Assembly (NCBI GenBank): GCA_949840775.1
Contig: CATKXO010000022.1
Span: 1 to 46,249, forward strand
Length of the DNA: 46,249 nucleotides
Direction: 5' to 3'
From: an uncultured bacterium
GTDB taxonomy: Bacteria; Bacillota; Clostridia; Oscillospirales; Oscillospiraceae
The notes under the pieces were generated by a model. The model searched no databases. It worked only from the letters and a program-made list of their open reading frames with translations, and was not told where the DNA came from. A program made the translations under genes and the position numbers. Positions 40,207 through 46,249 of this stretch are shown here, one piece after another; positions within the stretch are counted from its first letter, which is position 1; each line of letters starts with the position of its first letter.

Positions 40207-40233
40207 ATAGGGGCGCACGCTGTGCGCCCCTAT
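40207..40233. repeat. Short palindrome of the family B type
   Basis: Perfect hairpin ATAGGGGCGCACG/CGTGCGCCCCTAT-type stem (ATAGGGGCGCAC...GTGCGCCCCTAT), the single-arm form of the family B repeats, in the 53-bp gap before the GT4-CsaB fusion gene. No T-run follows. Confidence 0.75.
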
Positions 40234-40256
40234 CACGGATTAAGGAGGAGCGGGCC

Positions 40257-42467
40257 ATGAAAATCCTGATGGCGACCATGGGGCTGGATATCGGCGGGGC
40301 GGAGACCCACATTGTGGAGCTGGCCAAGGAGCTGAAGCAGGAGGGCCACGACGTGGCCATTGTCTCCAACGGCGGGGTCTATGTGGCGGAAATCGCTGCC
40401 GCCGGCATCCGCCACTATGAGGCGCCCCTCCACCAGCGCAGCCTGAAGGAGATGACGGCAGCCCGGCGGGTGCTGCGCCGGGTGATCGGCCAGGAGGCCC
40501 CCGACGTGGTCCACGCCCACGCCCGCATCCCCGCCTTTCTGTGCGGGGGTATCTGCAAGCGGAAGAACATCCCCTTTGTCACAACCGCCCACTGGGTGTT
40601 TGACACCAGCGGCGTCCTGCGCTACCTGACCAACTGGGGGGAGCGGACGGTGGCGGTGTCGGAGGACATCAAGGACTACCTGATCCGGGAGTACAACACC
40701 CCCGCCGAGCACATTACCGTCACCATCAACGGCATCGACACGGAGAAGTTTTCTCCCGCCCTCACGGGGGAGGGGGTGGCCGCCGAATTTGGCCTGGACC
40801 GGTCCAAACCCGTCCTGTCCTACGTCAGCCGCATGGACGAGGACCGGGCCCTGGTGGCCGGGCAGCTGATCGATATTGCCCCGGAGCTGGACCGGGCCGT
40901 TCCCGGAATCCAGCTGCTCATCGCCGGGGGGGGCAACGTCTTTGATAAGCTGAACGCCCGGGCGGCGGAGGTCAACCGCCGTCTGGGCCGCCGGTGCGTC
41001 ACCATGACCGGCCCCCGCACCGATATCAACGAGATTGTGGCGGCGGGGGATATCTTTGTGGGGGTGTCCCGGGCGGCCCTGGAGGCCATGGCGGCGGAAA
41101 AGCCCGTGATCGTGGCGGGCAACGAGGGCTATCACGGCCTGTTCACCCCGGACAAGCTGGCTGAGGCCCAGGCGGGCAATTTCTGCTGCCGGGGCCTGCC
41201 CATGCCGGCCCCGCAGACCCTGCTGGCAGATGTGACCTCCGCCTTCCGCCTGCCCCAGGGGGAGCGGGAACGGCTGGGGGCCTACGGGCGGCAGGTGATC
41301 TTCGACTACTATTCGGTGCGCCGCATGGCGGCGGACTGCCTGTCGGTCTATGACCAGGTGCGGCGGCGGAAGTACCAGGTGGTGATGAGCGGCTACTACG
41401 GCTTTGGCAACGCCGGCGACGACGCCATTCTGGACTCCATCCAGCAGGCCATCCGGGCGGCCAGCGATGAGGTAGCGGTTACCGTACTGTCCAACGATCC
41501 GGAGCAGACCAGCAGGCAGTACGGCCTGAACGCCATTCCCCGTTTTCGGATGCTGCGGGTGTTCTCCGCCCTGCGGAAGGGGGATGTGCTGCTGTCAGGA
41601 GGGGGGAGCCTCCTCCAGGATACCACCTCCACCCGGTCGCTGCTGTACTACCTGTCGGTCATCCGCTGCGCCCAGCTGCTGCGCAGGCCGGTGATGCTCT
41701 ATGCCAACGGCATCGGCCCAGTGCGCCGGCCGGCCAACCGCCGCCGGGTGCGCCGGGTGGTGGAGCGGGCGGCGCTGGTCACCCTCCGGGACCACGCTTC
41801 GGCCATGGAGCTGAAACAGATGGGAATTACCCGCCCTGTCCAGGTCACGGCCGACCCCGTGTTCCACCTGGAACCCGCCGGGGCGGAGAAATCGGCCCGG
41901 CTGTGCGCCGGGGCGGGACTGCCCCCCGACCGGCCCTTTGTGGCGGTGTCCGTCCGGGACTGGGACAATGTGGGGGATTTCTACCGCCAGCTGGCCCAAT
42001 TATGCGACCATCTCCGCCGGGCCCATGGCCTGGAGGTGCTGTTCCTGCTGATGCAGCCAGAGCGGGACCGGGAGGCCACCGGCCTGGTGCGCGGGCTGAT
42101 GGAGGAGCCCTCCCACGTACTGGACGTTCCCACCACGCCCCGGGAGCTGATGGGGGTGCTGGGCCGGGCAAAGCTGTGCCTGGCCATGCGGCTGCACACC
42201 CTGATTTTTGCCGCCCGGATGGCGGTGCCCGCCATGGGGCTGGTGTACGACCCCAAGGTGGCCAGCTACCTGGAGGAGCTGGACCTGCCCGCCGCCGGGG
42301 ACGTGGAGTCCTTCGACGGCCGGGAGGCCATCCGCCGGGCGGACGAGCTCATGGCCAACTACGACACCGTCCTTGCCCGCCTGGGGGAGAAGTCCGCCCA
42401 GCTGGCCCGGGCCGCCGGGGAGAACGAGCGGCTGCTGCTGGAGCTGCTGGAGGGGATCGGAAAATAA
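40257..42467 (+). CDS. Fusion of GT4 glycosyltransferase and CsaB-type polysaccharide pyruvyl transferase
   Basis: A 736-residue protein with two enzymes. Residues 1 to about 365 are a GT4 glycosyltransferase (MATMGLDIGGAETHIVELAKELK; VVHAHARIPAFLCGG; ITVTINGIDTEKF; the EAMAAEKPVIVAG site). From about 371 a CsaB domain starts (VVMSGYYGFGNAGDDAILDSIQQAI) and continues to SGGGSLLQDTTSTRSLLYYL, YANGIGPVRRP, and the terminal CLAMRLHTLIFAARMAVPAMGLVYDPKVASYLEELDLP, all CsaB hallmarks. CsaB adds ketal-pyruvate to secondary wall polysaccharide; SLH domains bind that. Separate csaB genes are about 350 residues. AAGGAGG precedes the ATG. Both halves look catalytically intact. Confidence 0.95.
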   Translation: MKILMATMGLDIGGAETHIVELAKELKQEGHDVAIVSNGGVYVAEIAAAGIRHYEAPLHQRSLKEMTAARRVLRRVIGQEAPDVVHAHARIPAFLCGGICKRKNIPFVTTAHWVFDTSGVLRYLTNWGERTVAVSEDIKDYLIREYNTPAEHITVTINGIDTEKFSPALTGEGVAAEFGLDRSKPVLSYVSRMDEDRALVAGQLIDIAPELDRAVPGIQLLIAGGGNVFDKLNARAAEVNRRLGRRCVTMTGPRTDINEIVAAGDIFVGVSRAALEAMAAEKPVIVAGNEGYHGLFTPDKLAEAQAGNFCCRGLPMPAPQTLLADVTSAFRLPQGERERLGAYGRQVIFDYYSVRRMAADCLSVYDQVRRRKYQVVMSGYYGFGNAGDDAILDSIQQAIRAASDEVAVTVLSNDPEQTSRQYGLNAIPRFRMLRVFSALRKGDVLLSGGGSLLQDTTSTRSLLYYLSVIRCAQLLRRPVMLYANGIGPVRRPANRRRVRRVVERAALVTLRDHASAMELKQMGITRPVQVTADPVFHLEPAGAEKSARLCAGAGLPPDRPFVAVSVRDWDNVGDFYRQLAQLCDHLRRAHGLEVLFLLMQPERDREATGLVRGLMEEPSHVLDVPTTPRELMGVLGRAKLCLAMRLHTLIFAARMAVPAMGLVYDPKVASYLEELDLPAAGDVESFDGREAIRRADELMANYDTVLARLGEKSAQLARAAGENERLLLELLEGIGK

Positions 42468-42474
42468 TCTTTAT

Positions 42475-42537
42475 GACCCGCCCAAGGGGGCGGGTCCCAC
42501 ATAGCGCCCTTGTGGGGCCCGCCGCCCTCGGCGGGCC
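42475..42537. repeat. Palindromic repeat, family D (copy 2), modules swapped
   Basis: GACCCGCCCAAGGGGGCGGG...TCCCACA then TGTGGGGCCCGCCGCCC...GGCGGGCC. Compared with the copy at 5298 the two hairpin modules are in reverse order, so the CCCACA/TGTGGG ends face each other. It lies between the csaB fusion and the zinc-uptake operon. Confidence 0.8.
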
Positions 42538-42558
42538 ATTCCCGATGAGGTAAAATTC

Positions 42559-43524
42559 ATGAAAAAATCAATGCTAATCTGCATATTGGCCGCCCTCCTG
42601 GCTCTGCCCGCCTGCGCCCCGGCGGCGGAGGCGGCCCGGCTCACCGTAGTGTGCACCACCTACCCCATCTACCTGTTCGCCTCCGCAATCACGGAGGGGG
42701 TGGACGGGGTGGCGGTGGAGCGGCTGGACACGGGCAGCACCAGCTGCCTCCACGACTACACCCTGTCCATGGAGGACATGAAGAAGCTGGAACGGGCCGA
42801 CGTGATCGCCCTCAACGGCGCGGGGCTGGAGGAGTTTCTGGAGGACGCTTTGGAGACCTCCGACGCCCAGGTCATCGACTGCTCAGAGGGAATCGACCTG
42901 CTGGAGAACCTCTCCCACCACCACGAGGAGGGGGAGGAGGACCAGGCTGGCCACGACCACGGCCACTGGGATCCCCACTACTGGATGGACCCGGAAAACG
43001 CCCGCCTCATGGCGGCGAATCTGCGCGATCAGCTGGTGCTGCTTGACCCGGACCACACAGCGGAGTACGAGGCCAACGCCGTCAGGACGGACGGGACCCT
43101 CCTCCGGGTCGAGGAGGACGCCCGGGAGCTGCTGGACCAGTACCTGCCCGACGGCATCCCCGGACTGATCACCTTCCACGACGGCTTCCAGTATTTCGCT
43201 AAGGCCTTTGAACTGCCCCTGTCGGCCTCTATCGAGGAGGAGGCGGGGAGCGAGGCCAGCGCCCATGAGATCGTGGAGATCACGAAATTGGTAAAAGAGT
43301 ACGATATCCCGGTCATTTTTACCGAGAGTAACGGCTCTGACGCCACCGCCCAGGCCATCAGCCGGGAGACGGGCTGCCGGGTAGCCCAGCTGACTATGAT
43401 GATGGACGGCCCGGACGCCTCTGACCCGGAGTTCGGCGGGGCGGCGCACTACGGCCAGCTGCGCTGGAACATCAGAAGCATCATCAACGGTTTTTGCGGG
43501 GAAGGGACGGTGCCCAACGGATGA
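42559..43524 (+). CDS. znuA: Metal ABC transporter substrate-binding lipoprotein (ZnuA type)
   Basis: A 321-residue cluster A-1 binding protein. The signal ends in a lipobox LPAC (Cys at 19), so it is a lipoprotein on the outer face of the membrane. VVCTTYPIYLFASAI is the family N-terminal strand. A flexible His/acid-rich loop (HHHEEGEEDQAGHDHGH, about residues 115-140) precedes DPHYWMDPENARLMAANL, whose His is a metal ligand; TFHDGFQYFAKAFEL, with its His, and FTESNGSDATAQAISRETG, where Glu replaces the usual late ligand position, follow. The His-rich loop favours zinc over manganese. The stop overlaps the ATPase start by 4 bp. I did not find a convincing Zur box upstream. Confidence 0.92.
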   Translation: MKKSMLICILAALLALPACAPAAEAARLTVVCTTYPIYLFASAITEGVDGVAVERLDTGSTSCLHDYTLSMEDMKKLERADVIALNGAGLEEFLEDALETSDAQVIDCSEGIDLLENLSHHHEEGEEDQAGHDHGHWDPHYWMDPENARLMAANLRDQLVLLDPDHTAEYEANAVRTDGTLLRVEEDARELLDQYLPDGIPGLITFHDGFQYFAKAFELPLSASIEEEAGSEASAHEIVEITKLVKEYDIPVIFTESNGSDATAQAISRETGCRVAQLTMMMDGPDASDPEFGGAAHYGQLRWNIRSIINGFCGEGTVPNG

Positions 43525-44324
43525 GGAAGATCAAACACGGTAAGCTGTCTGCCGGGTGCGCGGACAGCTGCTGCCTCAAGCTGGAGGGGCTGAGCGTACG
43601 CCTGGAGGGGGACAGTATTCTGGAGGACGTGTCCTTCCACCTCCACTGCGGGGAGATTGTGGCCCTCATCGGCCCCAACGGGGCGGGGAAGTCCACCCTG
43701 TTCCGCAGCATCCTGGGCCAGACGGGCTACAGGGGAAAGATCACCTTCTCCCCTGCGGGCGGGCCGGCCATCCGCCTGGCGGACGGCGCGGTCACCGGCG
43801 GAACCCGGCCCCTGGTGGGCTACGTCCCCCAGGCCCCCAGCTTCGACCGGGGGGACCCGGTATCCGTCCTGGACTTTTTCACCGCCGCCACGGCGAGGTG
43901 GCCGGTGTGGCTGCCCATCCCCCAAAAGTACCGGGAGCGGGCGGCCGCCTGCCTGGGGCGGGTTCACGGGGAGGACCTGCTGGACCGGCCCATGGGAGGG
44001 CTGTCCGGGGGCCAGCTCCAGCGGGTGCTGCTGGCCCTGGCCCTGGAGCCGGTGCCCCACATCCTGATTTTGGACGAACCCCTGTCCGGAGTGGACATCG
44101 AGGGGGAGCACCAGCTGCTGGACATGCTGGACGAGCTGCGCACCCAGTACGACCTGTCCATCTTCCTGTCCACCCACGACTTTGCCACCCTGGGCCAGTT
44201 TGCCGACAAGGTGATCCTCCTCAACCGCCGGGTGCTGAAATCAGGCCCCCCGGAGGAGGTCCTGTCCTCTCCGGAGTTCTATGAGACCTTCCATCTCAGA
44301 ATGGGAAAGGGGGGCGGACAATGA
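43521..44324 (+). CDS. znuC: Metal ABC transporter ATP-binding protein (ZnuC type)
   Basis: A 267-residue ATPase: Walker A GPNGAGKST, Q-loop YVPQAPSFDRGDPVSVLDFF (family-typical), signature LSGGQLQRVLLALAL, Walker B HILILDEPLSGVDI and switch His in STHDF. The N-terminus carries a Cys cluster (CADSCC), common in clostridial ZnuC homologues. The ATG at 43521 overlaps the znuA stop; its end overlaps the permease start by 4 bp. Confidence 0.94.
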   Translation: MRKIKHGKLSAGCADSCCLKLEGLSVRLEGDSILEDVSFHLHCGEIVALIGPNGAGKSTLFRSILGQTGYRGKITFSPAGGPAIRLADGAVTGGTRPLVGYVPQAPSFDRGDPVSVLDFFTAATARWPVWLPIPQKYRERAAACLGRVHGEDLLDRPMGGLSGGQLQRVLLALALEPVPHILILDEPLSGVDIEGEHQLLDMLDELRTQYDLSIFLSTHDFATLGQFADKVILLNRRVLKSGPPEEVLSSPEFYETFHLRMGKGGGQ

Positions 44325-45163
44325 GCCTCTGGTATACGCTGGTGGACCTGCTGCCCTTTGAGTGGGCCCAGCCGGGACAGATGTACTTTATGAAGCACGC
44401 CCTGCTGGCGGTGCTGGTGATTACCCCCCTGTTCGGCATCCTGTCCACCATGGTGGTTCACAGCCGCATGTCCTTCTTCTCCGACGCCCTGGGCCACTCC
44501 GCCTTCACCGGCATGGCCATCGGAGCCCTGTGCGGCTTTCACGAGCCCACCTGGGCGGCGGTAATCTTCGCCGTCCTCTTCGCCCTGCTGTTCAACGTGG
44601 TCAAGCGCCGCTCCGCCCTGGCCAGTGACACGGTGATTGGGGTGTTCTCCTCCACCGCCGTGGCCCTGGGAATTTTCCTGTCCACCCTGAACGGCCGGTC
44701 CTTCACCCGGTTCAACGCCCTGCTGGTGGGGGACATCCTGTCAGTGGAGCCAGCCAAGGTGGGGCTGCTGGCCCTGATTCTGCTGCTGGTGGTGGGACTG
44801 TGGGCGGCCAGCTTTAACCAGCTTATGCTCTCCGCCGTCCACCCCGCCCTGGCCGACAGCCGGGGGGTGCGGGTGTTCTGGCAGGAGACGGTGTTTTCCA
44901 TGGCCATCGCCGTGGTGGTCACCCTGTCCATGACCTGGGTGGGCCTGCTGGTCATCAATTCCCTGCTGGTTCTCCCCGCCGCTGCCGCCCGGAACGTGGC
45001 CCGGAACATGGGGCAGTATCACCTGTTCTCTCTGCTGGGGGCGGTGCTGGCGGGAATCGCCGGGCTGATGACCTCCTACTACCTGGGGGGCTCCGCCGGC
45101 GCGGCCATCACCCTGTACCTGGCCGTGTGGTTCGCTTTGACCTTTCTGGTGCGGAAAAAATGA
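44321..45163 (+). CDS. znuB: Metal ABC transporter permease (ZnuB type)
   Basis: A 280-residue membrane protein with about eight helices. The family region HSRMSFFSDALGHSAFTGMAIGALCG is present, as are VVTLSMTWVGLLVINSLLVLPAAAARNVARNMGQYHLFSLLGAVLAGIAGLMTSYYL near the C-terminus. With the lipoprotein and ATPase it completes a zinc (or manganese) importer. A family C repeat begins 1 bp after the stop and may end the transcript. Confidence 0.94.
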   Translation: MSLWYTLVDLLPFEWAQPGQMYFMKHALLAVLVITPLFGILSTMVVHSRMSFFSDALGHSAFTGMAIGALCGFHEPTWAAVIFAVLFALLFNVVKRRSALASDTVIGVFSSTAVALGIFLSTLNGRSFTRFNALLVGDILSVEPAKVGLLALILLLVVGLWAASFNQLMLSAVHPALADSRGVRVFWQETVFSMAIAVVVTLSMTWVGLLVINSLLVLPAAAARNVARNMGQYHLFSLLGAVLAGIAGLMTSYYLGGSAGAAITLYLAVWFALTFLVRKK

Positions 45164-45164
45164 A

Positions 45165-45261
45165 AAAGCCTCCCTTCGCAAAGGGAGGTGGCATTTGCAA
45201 AGCAAATGACGGAGGGTTTTCTCCTATGGAAACGCATCTGTCTCTATAGAGAAAACCCGGA
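45165..45261. repeat. Palindromic repeat, family C (copy 4)
   Basis: Begins GCCTCCCTTCGCAAAGGGAGG, then ATTTGCAAAGCAAATGACGGAGGGTTTTCTCC and AGAGAAAACCC. It is one full arm and a partial second arm. It starts the 368-bp gap between znuB and the edge SLH gene; the rest of that gap holds family A copy 3 and a terminator. Confidence 0.8.
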
Positions 45262-45291
45262 GACATATATGTAATGGGAGGGCAACGGGAG

Positions 45292-45430
45292 TGTCCTTTT
45301 CGCAGATTTTCATGTAGGGGCCGCCGCCTTCGGCGGCCCGCCAAAATGCAACACCTCCCCTGATTTCGGGCCGCCCAGGGGGGCGGCCCCTACAACTGAT
45401 CTCCGGATAAAATGCGTGTTAGGGCACTCC
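45292..45430. repeat. 139-bp repeat unit containing family A palindrome (copy 3)
   Basis: Core 45313-45394 with TGTAGGGGCCGCCGCC and GGCGGCCCCTACA ends. Both flanks (TGTCCTTTTCGCAGATTTT and CTGATCTCCGGATAAAA...GTTAGGGCA) match the unit at 18976-19114, with a few substitutions and one base inserted. Confidence 0.85.
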
Positions 45431-45462
45431 CGAGGACAACGCCAAGATTGACATATATAAAA

Positions 45463-45502
45463 GCACCGCCCCAACTTACTCCAAGAGTAATTGGGGCGGT
45501 GC
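45463..45502 (-). terminator. Terminator of the edge SLH gene
   Basis: 12-bp stem GCACCGCCCCAA/TTGGGGCGGTGC with a 16-base loop; read on the minus strand it is followed by TTTTATATAT. It lies 30 bp after the stop of the edge SLH gene. Confidence 0.8.
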
Positions 45503-45531
45503 CTTGTATTGATTGATATTTGGTTGTTCTA

Positions 45532-46249
45532 TTACGCACCGTATGCCCGATAAAGAAATGTTACAATCTGCCCACGGGTACAGGTGGCCTCCGGGCTGAA
45601 CGTGGTTGCGCTTGTGCCCGAGGTAACGCCATTTTTTAATGCCCAGTAGACCGGCTGAACAAACGTATTGCTATCTTCAAGCGGCACATCATCAAATAGT
45701 TGCTTTTCAAATGCGCCTTGGTCGAACTCAGCCCCGGAAACTTTCCACATGAAAAAGACTGTCCATCCACGGGTGCAGGGCCAGCCGTCCTCGTAGGTAT
45801 CAGCCCCTATCAGCCTTTGCTCCACAGCCCAAAGCAGAGGCTTATAAAAATAGGCTGTTTCTTTAATATTGGAGAACGGGTTTTGAATCGTAGGCTCCGG
45901 GGAACCGTCGGCACGCCACAGAAATGTTAAGATTTGGGACATGGTGCAGGTTTCATCAGGGGAAAAGGTGGTGGCGGTCGTGCCGCTGGTGATACCCTCG
46001 GCTACAGCCCACGCTACCGCCTCCTCGTAATACGCCCCTGCCGCAACATCGGTAAAGCTGGTTTTGCTGGGCGTTTCAGGTGTTTCGGGTGTTTCGGGGG
46101 TGCTGGGGGTGGTAGCAGAAGCAAACGGGTTTGTTTTTGTGTCCTCTGTCACAACATAGAAGGCAATTTTATTTGTATGTGTCCAATATTCGTAACCTTT
46201 ACCGAGAATTTCTTCGCTTAATCCGCTTTCTGGACTACATCCAAATATG
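45532..46249 (-). CDS. SLH-domain surface protein, C-terminal part; N-terminus beyond the window
   Basis: The frame is open to the window edge, so about 238 residues of the C-terminus are seen. After GLSEEILGKGYEYWTHTNKIAFYVV comes a linker of PETPETPETP repeats, then three SLH modules: FTDVAAGAYYEEAVAWAVAEGITSG...CTMSQILTFLWR, FSNIKETAYFYKPLLWAVEQRLIG...CTRGWTVFFMWK and FDDVPLEDSNTFVQPVYWALKNGVTSG...CTRGQIVTFLYRAYG. The pattern CTRGQIVTFLWRA is typical of clostridial C-terminal SLH triplets. GC content is clearly below that of all other genes here, which suggests separate origin. It ends in a terminator. Confidence 0.88.
   Translation of the reverse strand, partial: IFGCSPESGLSEEILGKGYEYWTHTNKIAFYVVTEDTKTNPFASATTPSTPETPETPETPSKTSFTDVAAGAYYEEAVAWAVAEGITSGTTATTFSPDETCTMSQILTFLWRADGSPEPTIQNPFSNIKETAYFYKPLLWAVEQRLIGADTYEDGWPCTRGWTVFFMWKVSGAEFDQGAFEKQLFDDVPLEDSNTFVQPVYWALKNGVTSGTSATTFSPEATCTRGQIVTFLYRAYGA

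Noticed and set aside
1-46249. tRNA or rRNA genes
   Set aside because: I looked for cloverleaf-type and conserved rRNA segments in the intergenic gaps and saw none; the gaps are filled by repeats and promoters.

Overview
The window is a chromosomal segment of a GC-rich, low-motility-signal Firmicute, most likely an Oscillospiraceae gut anaerobe of the Flavonifractor/Lawsonibacter/Pseudoflavonifractor type. The reasons are strong AGGAGG ribosome sites, spore-maturation genes (spmA/spmB), an AbrB/SpoVT-type regulator, several SLH-domain surface proteins, and interspersed GC-rich palindromic repeats in nearly every larger intergenic gap. Genus assignment is inference. I saw no tRNA, rRNA, CRISPR array or insertion sequence with a transposase.

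Left part (1-3.7 kb): glycogen branching enzyme glgB (cut by the window edge) and a DacF/DacB-type D,D-carboxypeptidase, both on the minus strand. Next (3.7-16.5 kb) comes a tightly packed plus-strand cluster of 18 phage-type genes in the order of the Bacillus PBSX/skin structural operon: possible small terminase, large terminase, portal, prohead protease, major capsid, three connector/completion proteins, sheath, tube, chaperone-like protein, a small charged protein where the tape measure should be, LysM tail protein, gpD-like hub, gpV spike, gp25-like, gpJ-like and gpI-like baseplate proteins. It has no integrase, repressor, replication, lysis or tail-fibre genes, and no tape-measure protein of normal size. 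It ends 9 bp from the convergent stop codon of spmB. This is the best candidate in the window for an undescribed system: a domesticated, stripped myovirus particle, possibly resembling PBSX or a gene-transfer agent.

Middle (16.5-32 kb): spmB/spmA (minus), an AbrB-type regulator with a zinc ribbon, a secreted protein of unknown function, a PcrA/UvrD helicase that carries one of the palindromic repeats in frame inside its coding sequence, a MacAB-like export operon (membrane fusion protein, ATPase, FtsX permease) followed immediately by an SLH-domain protein, a 3-methyladenine DNA glycosylase, two tandem EamA transporters, and a DUF2089-like regulator with a small membrane protein.

Right part (32-46.2 kb): a large secreted phosphodiester glycosidase with SLH, Ig-like and SH3 domains (minus). 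Then a wall-polysaccharide operon (MurJ-type flippase, O-antigen-polymerase-like protein, GT4 glycosyltransferase, two DUF4330 proteins and a GT4-CsaB fusion), a ZnuABC-type zinc/manganese uptake operon, and a partial, AT-richer SLH protein at the edge. The CsaB domain is expected to pyruvylate the wall polysaccharide to which SLH domains bind, so the operon and the three SLH proteins in the window plausibly form one cell-surface system.

Repeats: at least four related families of palindromic elements (ends TGTAGGGG...CCCCTACA, TGTGGG...CCCACA, and a CCCTTTGCGAAGGG type) lie between genes, in one 5' leader, once inside the phage cluster and once inside a gene. All function calls are from reading the sequence; no database search was run.
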